Shown here piece after piece: positions 48,892 through 58,559 of a stretch of 64,000 nt of DNA. A program made the position numbers and the translations under genes. This stretch comes from Macrocystis pyrifera (Eukaryota > Sar > Phaeophyceae > Laminariales > Laminariaceae), in contig JASSKH010000011.1 in assembly GCA_031763025.1 (NCBI GenBank), forward strand, positions 806,001 through 870,000, in the 5' to 3' direction. The notes under the pieces were generated by a model. That model was not told the origin of the DNA and ran no database searches. It saw only the letters and a program-made list of their open reading frames with translations. How positions within the stretch are numbered: the first letter of the stretch is position 1; each line of letters begins with the position of its first letter.

Positions 48892-49290
48892 TTAATTATA
48901 TAGCAACCCTATACTCCTAACCCCGACCGTCTCGAAAAAGTCCCGGATAATTCTCGGATAATTCTCGGAACGATCTGCATTGAATATATAGCGTGCATAG
49001 CAACCATTTTTTGTCGACGCTGGGTCAAGTCCTACAACACTACCAGGTACAGTACTGGCTTCTATCATCTGAATGTCGCGGGGGTCCTTGCCACGTGCGG
49101 AGTAGGTAACGGCCTTAAAAAAGTGGTTGTCTTGTAGAGTAAAGGTGTGGGTCATGCTAGTTGACTTTTTTTCTGCGATGGGTAGACCGATGCCCCTTGC
49201 TTTGGCTGGAATAGTGGTATTGGAGAAAAGACGGGCTCGCGGCATCAGGTGGAATATCGGGGGAGCCTTTGTTGAGGAATTAATGGTCAT
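48892..49290 (-). CDS. 132-codon single-exon ORF, unknown
   Basis: Complete frame from ATG 49290 (MTINSSTKAPPIFHLMPRAR, SARGKDPRDIQMIEASTVPG, NADRSENYPRIIRDFFETVG) to TAA. Composition is that of a soluble protein, but AT-rich third positions differ from nearby exons and a few ORFs of this length are expected by chance here. It contains one TACCAGGTA motif. May be a young intronless gene, a transposon remnant, or noise. Confidence 0.3.
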   Translation of the reverse strand: MTINSSTKAPPIFHLMPRARLFSNTTIPAKARGIGLPIAEKKSTSMTHTFTLQDNHFFKAVTYSARGKDPRDIQMIEASTVPGSVVGLDPASTKNGCYARYIFNADRSENYPRIIRDFFETVGVRSIGLLYN

Positions 49291-50054
49291 GCATTAGAAT
49301 AGCAGAGCTAAAAGAATACGTGGTAGGTGATCATCGAAGGGCAAGCGAGAAACGCAAACCTAATGAAAATTTACTCCAACCCCAGAACTACTATTAATAT
49401 TAATGCCATACATACCGGGAACTGCTGCAGTATACATATACCCTACCTGGTAAGCATTAAATATGAGAAAAAATGACTTGGTCGCAGATTCTGGGATTTT
49501 TTTCGGTAGTGATAATTTTTCCCAAAGTGTTTGCTCCTTTCTCGCAGGGAAAACTAAAGCTCTGAGGCGACTAATCTCACGGCACGGGCTGCGCTTTTCG
49601 GTTCAATTTTTTTTTATCGGTTGAACTCCTGAATTGTGAGACTGCCGGTTCACACGACAATTTCGCGAGTGTAATTGTTTTAGGATCAGGAGCATAGAAA
49701 GGTCAGTCGGGTCCCGCGAACACACTTCTTTGACCGTATTGTCCCGCTCAGGGATATTATTCTCCTTTCGCCAGGAGACTAAAAGATAAGTCGTCAACCC
49801 TCGAAGACGGCATCGCTCCTTTACGCTAACCCCATGTATGGCATGGGCTACGTATAATAAGTTTATCTAACGAAAATCATTGTGAAGTACACATCGGGTC
49901 CAGGTATGTTAGGCAGCCCCTCAGTTGTAATGGTTCCAATTGTTGCAATGGTTGATTTTTAGTGGTTGGGGAGCCCCGTCAGTGAAAGATTATAATGCAT
50001 AGGCTCAAAACGGACTCCCTGCCATACCACAGCTCTTCCCTCTTCCCACCTGCT

Positions 50055-50275
50055 GGAGTTCATCCTGGCACTGCGCAGCGCCCCAGCGCTCGTGACCCTG
50101 GCCACAACGCTGTGGGTCCCTTCTCCGTCCTTTTCACGACCGCACGGCCAAGAGGCGCGAAGCACCATACGGCGCTCATGTTTCTCGATTTGCACAAGCT
50201 CTGTTCGTAGACCGCGCTGCCTCTCTCTCTGCTCAATGCCTGCACTTCGGCGGCAGTTGACGCCCGTTGCACGTT
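50055..50275 (-). CDS. Basic helical exon, possible 5' part of the IQ-repeat gene
   Basis: After CATCGGTCTAG (phase 0): SAGIEQRERQRGLRTELVQI, EKHERRMVLRASWPCGREKD, ending at GTGGGA in phase 2 (near 50056). Arg/Glu-rich helix similar in character to the IQ exons. The phase does not fit directly to the 48750 exon, so an intermediate exon would be needed. Confidence 0.35.
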
Positions 50276-50280
50276 TCTAG

Positions 50281-51255
50281 ACCGATGTTGTTGTAATTTT
50301 GCGTTGTATTCATCGAATTATTGCTCATAAGCTCTCTAGCTCAGCTCTGTTTGTAGCTCCGCTCGTAGGAGCTATGCGTTCGGTGCATAAAGCCTCATCA
50401 AATTCGAGCACAGCACGTACGTAGAGTAATTTGGGTCAACTTCAAAAAGTTATTAATAATGCAAGCACTTAGTATTACATTATGAGTCTACTCTAACACC
50501 CGTCAGGAGAGAATCACAAGAGAATGCGAGAGCTACGATACATAATTTAGACGGCGCCTTAGAATAGGGGCCTCTTGCGAGCGGACCGAAGCCATTTTCC
50601 TGAAGTTCACGACATCCACCAACGCAGGTACAGTATACAATACCTGGTACCTATTTTACTTCTTTTTTCCAAAAACCCACAAACAAATATGGACTCGTTT
50701 CGAGCTGGCTGAATTAATATTTCCTCAAGCCGTTATTCTGAAGCCCACGACGTCCACCAAACCGATGTGGACTATAACCAACGCACAGTTTTTACACGCG
50801 AGCAACCCAGATGCATTGAAATAGAGAAACACGATGCAATGAAAGCGGCAAAAGACAAACATTTTAATCAAAAATACCAGTTCCTACTTTCGTACCAGGT
50901 ATGACATACCTGGTACCTGGTTGCTATATACGTAGCCCATGTGTTGGAGCCTGTCTTGTGGCCAGGGAATACATTTTGGCGACGAGACAACAACACCAAC
51001 CGCCGTCCACCACCCACCAACGCACTAAAATTGACGACAGCCACTAATATCCTGCTGCGCGAATTCGTAGCGACAGCTTATTATAGTATAGTACGAGTGA
51101 TATCGTACACAAGGATAGTGTTAATAGAGCACAACAGCGCACGGCAGTAGCACATGTATTACTGAGTATACTGCTGCTGCAGATAGGGTATAGCTACTGC
51201 AAGGTAGGTATATACAGCAATAGGGCACGCAAAGTATGCACAGTATGAAGTGCAG
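50281..51255. other. No supported gene
   Basis: AT-rich. Holds three TACCWGGTA motifs (50641, 50893, 50907), the last two forming a cluster with an extra TACCTGGT. Confidence 0.35.
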
Positions 51256-51260
51256 GTAGG

Positions 51261-51518
51261 TTAGGCAGCTTGAAGGCATTGCTGTTTACGTCGAACAAGG
51301 AACTGTGCAGTATTCGCACGTGTAGGCTCCTCCTCACTTTGGTTACGGGTGTTGCGTAGGAAGATTTCTCGCTTCTCCGCTAGCTTGTACCTCTCCTTGG
51401 CCGTAAGACCACCGGGATGACCGTACACGCGAACACCTACCCCTCTCGCCGAATTCTGGAAAACATCCGCGGCGGTATCGACAGCACGCAGGCTTGCAGG
51501 CAGCTGCGCCCTGTTCAT
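51261..51518 (-). CDS. Small ORF or exon, unknown
   Basis: ATG 51518 opens 85 codons (MNRAQLPASLRAVDTAADVF, VRVYGHPGGLTAKERYKLAE, KREIFLRNTRNQSEEEP) to TAA. GC-rich and protein-like. GATGTTTTCCAG near 51455 is an in-frame acceptor, and GTGAGG after AACCAAA (about 51334) a strong donor, so it may instead be an internal exon, possibly an early exon of the minus-strand IQ gene. Divergent to the plus-strand exon starting 90 bp away. Confidence 0.4.
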   Translation of the reverse strand: MNRAQLPASLRAVDTAADVFQNSARGVGVRVYGHPGGLTAKERYKLAEKREIFLRNTRNQSEEEPTRANTAQFLVRRKQQCLQAA

Positions 51519-51608
51519 GCCGTGCAAGAAAAGGAACGACAAAGGGGTATGTGTGGGATTAAAACGTGTTTTTGTGTGCGAACTGAGTCGTTAATATTTT
51601 TCTCTGAG

Positions 51609-52619
51609 AAGTGGGGGGCGGTTCCATTGGTTCGGGATGCAACCGACGGCACCGACGGGTCCACATGCGCATACCAACCTTGCGATGTAACCACCCTATA
51701 CCTCCCTCCCATGGCCCCCTTGGTTGGGGCCTACTGTTGTGTGTTCTCGGACGACCGAGTTGCCCAAATGGTCTTCGGCCACTTACACTCCTGACATTAT
51801 ATTACAGAACAACGATGTTTTGTTTCTCGTACTTCGCAGCAACTCTAAACCATGCATTTGGGCCTATATGAGACTACGTATGCTTCTGTTTTCATGCGTA
51901 CTACCAGACGTACGATCTTAAAAATGAAAAATACAGCCAGTCATACACCACACACTTGAGTAATAAGCGGGGCGGGTCGAGCGGCGGGTCGAGGCGCAGC
52001 CCCGCCCCCCTTCCCGCCCCGGTGACGAACCCTGTATTCGCCAAGGATGGCCTCTCCGACTCCGTGGATTGTTCATTAGAGGATTCGCACGAAGCCAACA
52101 GGAAGCGGGGGGTCAGTCTGTCACGAGTATGTAGTAATATTAACTCCACTGCCGCACCACACACACAACAATGTAGAGCTCTAGGACTCGTTATCTACAG
52201 CAGTAGTACTGGTTGTTGCAGGCCTCATCGCCTACTGCTGTAGTACCTGAGTACTGAGTGTGATAACAATCCATGTGAACTCGAGCAAAGTGTCACTGGG
52301 ACCCGCGTGCAGATGAACCCCTCCGCACATTATGTTATACTGCTGTATGCGCAAGCTAGCACCACCCTGGCACATGTTGATATGTTGACAGTCCCGCCTG
52401 CCGGGGGTGTTAGATGTCAGCCGTTGCTTTGCGGGGAGACCTAAACTTTTTGGCGAGATACGAAATACCGACATCGGAGAGAAATTCTCACGTTTGAAGC
52501 GCTCCAACCGACATGCCCTCCCTGCCTCATGCCCTCATGCTAGCGCCTCTCGTGAAGAGCCAGCGCGAGAAGATTGCACTCCTACCCTTCTCAGCGATAA
52601 AGTGTCGAGTGTCGAGTGA
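51609..52619 (+). CDS. Three-exon gene, function unknown (5' end incomplete)
   Basis: Exons 51609-51686 (after TTTTTCTCTGAG; KWGAVPLVRDATDGTDGSTC; donor GTAACC), 51908-52126 (after TTTTCATGCGTACTACCAG; TYDLKNEKYSQSYTTHLSNK, APVTNPVFAKDGLSDSVDCS; donor GTATGT) and 52392-52619 (after GATATGTTGACAG; LFGEIRNTDIGEKFSRLKRS; stop TGA). All three are phase 0. Ser/Arg/Gly-rich, no predicted membrane span in the part seen, no domain recognised. A GTGAGG donor overlaps the stop, so the gene could continue. It ends 185 bp upstream of the DUF2358-type gene on the same strand. Confidence 0.5.
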
Positions 52620-52722
52620 GGATGGTCAGCGTGTCAGCGTCGTCGTCGTTTACGTCGAGCCTGCAATTAATCCCGCCGCATCGACGAACATCAACACACG
52701 TTACAAAAAACGCCGAGATACC

Positions 52723-52729
52723 TATATAA
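52723..52729 (+). promoter_or_regulatory. TATA box of the DUF2358-type gene
   Basis: TATATAA in CCTATATAACTCC, 75 bp upstream of ATG 52804, in the 185-bp gap between two plus-strand genes. Spacing would give a transcription start near 52755 and a short leader. Position supports ATG 52804 as the start. Confidence 0.4.
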
Positions 52730-52803
52730 CTCCTCCACGTTCTGATGCTCGATGTTCTCATGTTGAAGCTTCGCAAACCTGAAGCAAGACCGGGCAACGC
52801 AAC

Positions 52804-55800
52804 ATGAGTATGGAGCCCCACCAGCGCCAGAGAAGTAGACAGTCCGTCGTAAGGACATCCGCAGTAAGGTGCTTGATATGGGGGTTCGCGATAGATGAAG
52901 CGCGAGGTTTTCTAGCGCTGCCATGCCACCGCCATGACGGCACTGCTGCTATTAGTACTCGCCTTCACCCTCGAAGCAGCCTCACTGTAGCAGCAGCAGC
53001 GGTTGCCTCGTGCTCGTATCAGCACACCCCCTCCATCGAGACGCCGCTGATGTCACTCCGGGAAGAAGTGAGCGTGCCCGGCCAAGAGTCTCCGTTGCGA
53101 GGCACAAACGGGAAAGGCCCGCTTGGAGAAGATGGCGACGAGGAGGAGGATGACTTCAGCATCAACGTGGGAAGAGCGCTGGACTATCTCTCCCATGACG
53201 TTCCCCTGATGTTCTCCGCGCCGCCTAGATTAGAGATTTTCACGCCCGCCATCGTTCTCAAGGTATAGTCGTATTGTGGGTGTGGTGCGGATCCTGTCGT
53301 GTCTAGGTCGGGGAGATGCCCTCGTGCGGGGTGCACGTTGGCTGGCTGATGTTAGTGTCTGGCGTGGCCGATCACTCCGCCCTGGTAATAGAGACTGAGA
53401 GTACATTTAGCAGTACAGCTTACTATTAATACATACCTGTGGTACAGCAGTACTCTGTACATCAAACGCACGGACGAGGCACGGGCGATAGATATCATAC
53501 AAACGCAAACCGAGAGCTACCTGGTATGCACGAGTCGAGTATACGACGAGTACTCTACTCATTTGATACGACTGCTGTCTAGTTTATGGTACGAGGCTCG
53601 CGAGGTATACCCCATTATTGGTATAATAGTCTACGTGCAGCGTGTGTCGTACTGGCATCATGCATGTACAAACAAGTACCAGTATGCGATCGAACACCAC
53701 GATTCAAGGATATCAAGTCGAGACCCAACTTATATACAACATCGAGCCTGTTTTTATACCGGCAAGAACAACGTGCCCTGTACCCGGAACTCATCGATCG
53801 TTCTGCTGCTGCTTGCTGTCGTGGATAACATGTTGAATTTAGAGACATCGTACACACGTACCCGTACCAGGTATTCGTCGTACAGCGGCAACTTCGGTGT
53901 CCAAATATCTCGTCTCAGGTATATACACCTGTACCTAAAGCAGAGAACGCCGAAAATATCCTCGTATCGCCGCTTTGGGACAAAAGGGGGGAAATGTTTG
54001 CTTTTTTCTTCTTCTTTTTCTAACTGTTGCAGGGAACGCAATTTGTTTTTTCTCGTTGCAAATTGTCAACACGCTGATAAAAACCAGCTTGTGCGACGAT
54101 AGACGCTCCATCTCGATATAGACTCAGTCCACGGCCAACCCGCTTGGTATCGGGCAAGGCCAACGAGTGTAGATGACGGCCTCGAAGATAGAAAGTGGAC
54201 CCATGCTCTACAGCAGTAGGGGGCGAGAGCTTGCCGACGGCGTCCTGCAGTATCCTCCCAAACCTGAAAAAAGCCTGTTTTTCGCCATTCGAGACGGATC
54301 GAGAAATTTTGTCTCCTGTCTTGTACCAGGTACACATCAGCGGCTATTTTTTTTTTTATCGTACGCCTGGCCAGCGCCCGCCACACGTCACTGGCCATTG
54401 TGTGAACACGGTGACCCTAGGGTGAGTCGGAGCCCCTAACGAGCATACTACGTTCATAATTAATGACGCAGTCGTTGGTTTTGTCGATCGATGTCTGTCG
54501 AGGACTCGGAATCTCGCAGCGTCGAACCAAACGTCCTCCTGAGTTTTTCTGAAGCCGATCTTGGCCCAACATCGGCCCCAGAATTGTTTTTTTTGGGCTT
54601 TTCCAAAAGTCTGGAACTTTCCGTTTGAAGAAACGTGCCCATAGCGAGCTGTACCTGATATGTTCTGACGGGTATCTTTGGAATTCGAACTTTTTATGGG
54701 AACTTTGCGTTTCCATTAGCAAACGTCATAGTACCAGGTATGATCTGCAATATCTAGACCAGGTTTGCCGGATGGGATGATTTAGATCATGATCTGTCCG
54801 ATGTATGAACTGCATCCATCCTTTGCGGTCCACCTCTGTATGAATGTGCGGGTTCCCTTCTCTGTTTGGTGCCTGTTTCGTTCTCTGCTTGGTCCTGTTT
54901 CGCGCGCAGGACCCTGTGGGAGAGCTGTGCCACGGACGGCGGCTGTACGGAGCCCTACACGCCTCTCTCCGCGTGCTGGGAGCTATAACGGCGGTGAGGC
55001 CTCGCGTCGGGGTGACCTGTATCACCTTCAACAAGGAGGCGCGAGAGTTGGAGCTGAAGTGGACCATGGCGGCCAATGCTCCGTTCGTAGGGCAAAGCGC
55101 TCTCAAGGTAGATAATTACGACAGTGTATTCTGTAAACGACACCGGTGTCGCGATTCCTTACATACGAAATTGGTGTGCTATATAAGGTCGTTATTTACG
55201 ACACCGGTGCCGTAGATAAGAGGCCTACCTGAACAATAAATGAATAGAGGTCCGCCGTAAAGGATGTATGTTGTAAAACAATTCCTACTGATACTACTGT
55301 TCGCAGTGGAGTCCAAGTACCAGGGAGTTGCAGTTCAATACATGCCGTTTCGAAGTGTACGCCCGCTGAAGTGAACCATGTCGGCCACCGCTCGTTTCCT
55401 CGAGCAAAGCACTCGTAAGGTACAACAAATCTGGCAGTATAGAGCGGTCACCAGGAATTCGCGCAGGAGAGATTTTATGACTGACATCAAGTAGTGTGTG
55501 TTGGTGGAAGGTTCCATGATAGTTAGCAGAAATTCGATAACTGTGTTCGGCGTTCTTAACACTCAAAATAATGTTAAACCCGGCTTCAGCCAGCTCGAAA
55601 CGGGTTTCTATCCCAACACTGAAGAGTGCTGTACCTATATAGAAGAACTCTACGTCTTGTTTTTGCACTATATGTACCACCCGGTACTGGTACTGCAGTA
55701 CTTCGTATATTCCTATTGGCCATGGAGTCAAGGTATCCAGGAGTTGCAGTTTTAAAGTGAGTTTTTGGTGTTACGCTTTGAAGGAGACCTTCTTTGGACG

Positions 55801-57967
55801 TCCTGCTGAAGTGGACCAAGACGGCCTGCCCGTCGGACACAGCGCTCTCAATGTAAAGAAATAGGTCGCCATGCTTTTCGTGGTTGTTTGTTTTCTGCCG
55901 GGTGTTGCAAAAGTTGAATCGAAGTGCCAAGGGAGTTGCATGTAACTATGGCGTTTTGATATGCACGTTTTGAAGATTTAGACCTATCGTACCTGGACCT
56001 GTTGTGTTGCATGTTGTACGATAACGATTACATACCTGGTACCGAGTTCTGGTATGATTCCGCTGTTGTTCTGTGCAGACATTTATGCTCCAGTTTATGG
56101 CCATACTATCACGGGGGGGCACAGCAACCAAAACCCACGTCCGACCCAAAAAACATGTACCCCCCTATCTTTATGCGCTATATTTGGTTGTTACTACTAC
56201 TGTTAGTATTATCTCCGTTAATGTGCTTTGGATTGGATTCCTGGCAGTTTTATTGCCTTGATAAACCTTGCTCTCCTTCCCTCGCCGAATACACTTATCA
56301 ACCAACCCCTCTATTTATAGCAACACTCCCATTGTGGATTGTGGGGACAAACTGCTTCAAATTAGAGTCAGATCAATGTCTATGTACAGCAGTGTACAGA
56401 CGGTGCCCTCAAAAACGTTTGATAGAGCGCCAGAGCGATAGTTGGTAAAAGTCGACGCAGTTCCACGAGAATAGGGAACGATGGACCTTATGCCCGACTG
56501 GGATGAAGGCAAGCAACGAAGGGGAGGAAAGGAGACATCTCTGTGGCCACGGCTGCTGCTACTGTCTGCTATAGTTTGCTATAGCCCAGAATGTCGCTGA
56601 GGGTAAAACCTTGTATGCTATTATTACTGTAGTATAATACGACTGGAGCTGGAAAGAAGAGGTTAGTGCAGTATCAAAGTTATATTTTAAAAAAGGGCAA
56701 ATGCCAAAATCAGGTATACCTGATCCGTTTGAGCCAAAATCAGGTACATACTAAAACCAAGTAAAAAACGCGCGCCACGAGCGGTGTGATGTCCATGACA
56801 ATCCGGTAAAAAAAGAATGCGCCTAAAGCATTAAGCGTGCCACATGGCCTCCAAAATCTGAATTATTTTGTTTCTTCAGGGTGTATCATAGGTACCACGG
56901 GCTCCACTTGGACCTGCAGGGAGTCACTACTAATATGCTTCGTTTGTTTCGCCACGGCGGGAGCGCCACAAGAGTATTTACTCTGTGTCTGGCGCCCCCC
57001 TCCCGTTGACAGCTTTAAAGCTTCCAGACCGTCCTCGCGGAACCGCCTGCTCGGCACGAAATTATCTTGCCGTACCAAACCTGAGACCACCTCGACGCGG
57101 GGTGGTGCAGACGAAACGCCGAGTGTCCATGGTGCTGTAAAGACTGCTGTGAACATAGAAAACAACAGAGTACACACAACTATTAATAACTAAAGCACAT
57201 CGCACACCCCAAAGGAGAAAAAGCGAAACCAGCGTACGCGTGTATGCATGTATATACGTACTTTTACGACGTACGAGTACAGAGTTTCTACGTCAATACA
57301 GAAAATTTCAACCGAGGGAGGGCAGACGCATACCGAGAGAAACACAGCAGTGTACGTATGGCCTCTCTGATTGGTTCAAAGTTGGCCTAAATCAGTTGAA
57401 AGCTAGACAGAGTAGAAAAAATCAAGTGTACCTTGGCCTTTTCGTGCCAAAATCAGTTACAATGTCAGCCGGCCAATAGCAGGGCTCCTGGTGTGCGTTT
57501 TGTACTTGATTTCAGTATGTAACTTTTTTTGGCACAAAAGTGGCCAGGTATACCTGATTTTGGCAAAACCCCCCCAAAAAAATATCTGTGAGATCGAGGA
57601 TTTCGTCATAGCTCGTCTTTACGAGCTGCGTGTGATGCTTCAATCGCGCCGTCTACGGATTTTAGACGACCTCATGCAGGATATGTATTCCTGTTTGAGA
57701 TGAAAAAACGATGGGCCTAGACGTGACTGGCCTGAAAATATGCCACCAGAAATTAAAATCAATTTAACTATCATCCATATGCAAGAAAATCCGCCTAGCG
57801 GTTTTTATTAGGATGCAGCTCACCCTTCATGCGACTCGCCCAACATCTCACGGCGCTTCGCGCTTGGTGCAAGCAATGTACCTGGTCGGTGAAAACCCGA
57901 CGCGCTCCGTCCCGGCATTGTAGGGATGCGAGGATCTATGGTTACGGCCATGCATGATAATGAGTAC

Positions 57968-58000
<33 letters not shown>

Positions 58001-58275
58001 CACGCACCCCTTCCCCTGCCCCCCCCCCCCCCCCCCCCCCCCACCCCTGCGTGTTGTATGTGTTGTATGTGCTTTATGTGTTGCACGTGCGGCACGTGCT
58101 GTACCTGTGGCCCTTCATTCGCCCACCGCAGTTGAGCGCCGTTTCTATCTATCGAGTCAACGATCACGGTTTGATCTACGAGCACAGCATCGACAACCGG
58201 ATCAAGCGGGACATGTGGGAGTACTCTCACTCGTGGATGGGGATGCTCAAGGCGGACCGTCCCCCCTCGGCGTAG
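52804..58275 (+). CDS. DUF2358 / NTF2-like superfamily protein, three exons
   Basis: Exons 52804-53262, 54910-55107 and 58132-58275 (TAG), all phase 0, 266 residues. Exon 1 has a Ser/Arg/Ala-rich leader, an acidic stretch (EDGDEEEDDF), then NVGRALDYLSHDVPLMFSAP and FTPAIVLK; exon 2 opens DPVGELCHGRRLYGALHASL and has LELKWTM; exon 3 has SIYRVNDHGLIYEHSIDNRI. This order (helix, F/Y-TPDIVF-DP, RY, VRWTM, Y-L-D-x-G-x-I-x-EH-x-VDN) is that of the DUF2358 family, an NTF2-like fold found mainly in plants, algae and cyanobacteria and often plastid-located; its biochemical role is unknown. Residues before about 95 may be a targeting region. An alternative ATG at 52935 in another frame encodes a signal-like MTALLLLVLAF that soon stops. 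Intron 2 carries degenerate copies of the exon 2 end and an antisense ORF. Confidence 0.72.
53955..54690 (-). repeat. Dispersed repeat copy 2 (~735 bp), intron 1 of the DUF2358-type gene
   Basis: Reverse-orientation counterpart of 7573-8306. Differs by substitutions, short indels and a TACCAGGTA-containing segment at about 54322-54334 that is absent from copy 1. Confidence 0.75.
55300..55960 (+). repeat. Degenerate tandem copies of the exon 2 3' end inside intron 2
   Basis: Exon 2 ends GAGCTGAAGTGGACCATGGC, then GGCCAATGCTC, GGGCAAAGCGCTCTCAAG and gtag. Related blocks follow at 55369-55420 (CGCTGAAGTGAACCATGTCG, GAGCAAAGCACTCGTAAGGT) and 55806-55858 (TGCTGAAGTGGACCAAGACG, ACACAGCGCTCTCAATGTAA). 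Upstream blocks (CCAAGTACCAGGGAGTTGCA, near 55312) recur near 55731 and 55927, giving a ~420-bp period. The frames are disrupted. Confidence 0.7.
56863..57156 (-). CDS. 97-codon ORF antisense within intron 2 of the DUF2358-type gene
   Basis: ATG 57156 (MFTAVFTAPWTLGVSSAPP) through RVEVVSGLVRQDNFVPSRRF and KQTKHISSDSLQVQVEPVVP to TAA. GC-rich against AT-rich flanks and soluble-protein-like. The plus strand is open as well after TTTGTTTCTTCAG, so strand is not certain. Function unknown. If real it is a nested opposite-strand gene. Confidence 0.35.
   Translation of the reverse strand: MFTAVFTAPWTLGVSSAPPRVEVVSGLVRQDNFVPSRRFREDGLEALKLSTGGGRQTQSKYSCGAPAVAKQTKHISSDSLQVQVEPVVPMIHPEETK
57430..57565. 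repeat. Imperfect inverted repeat around CCAAAATCAG
   Basis: CCTTGGCCTTTTCGTGCCAA then AATCAGTTACA pairs imperfectly with TGTAACTTTTTTTGGCACAA then AAGTGGCCAGG about 65 bases on. The related AAAATCAGGTATACCTGAT palindrome also occurs at 56706-56724. Confidence 0.5.
57808..58020 (+). repeat. Poly-C element, plus-orientation copy
   Basis: AGGATGCAGCTCACCCTTCA, CGGCGCTTCGCGCTTGG, CCCGGCATTGTAGGGATGCG, AGGATCTATGG, CATGCATGATAATGAGTACA, then a C run of about 32. Matches 41260-41490 in reverse. A second C run (58019-58042) follows. Its C runs lie about 90-170 bp upstream of the acceptor of the terminal DUF2358-type exon. Confidence 0.7.
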
Positions 58276-58559
58276 TGCGTACTTTTGGTGTGTATGTTCG
58301 GTCGGCAGTAGGGTGAATCGCGGAGCCTGGTTGATCTCCGAAGGGTTGGCGTAAGTAGACTAATATTTCGGGAGGGCAAAGTAATCATGACGCACGATGG
58401 ACCCAAAAACCATGTTTCCCGGTATGTTGACACGCCCTATGCTGTTCTGATTTATGGTATGTTTCCCCGTAGTACATTGTTTATCCGTTCTGATCAGCAT
58501 ACGAGTGATGCTGGTATGCGTTAGTTCGACTTTCCGCGATCATCGCTTTTTCAGTTGGA

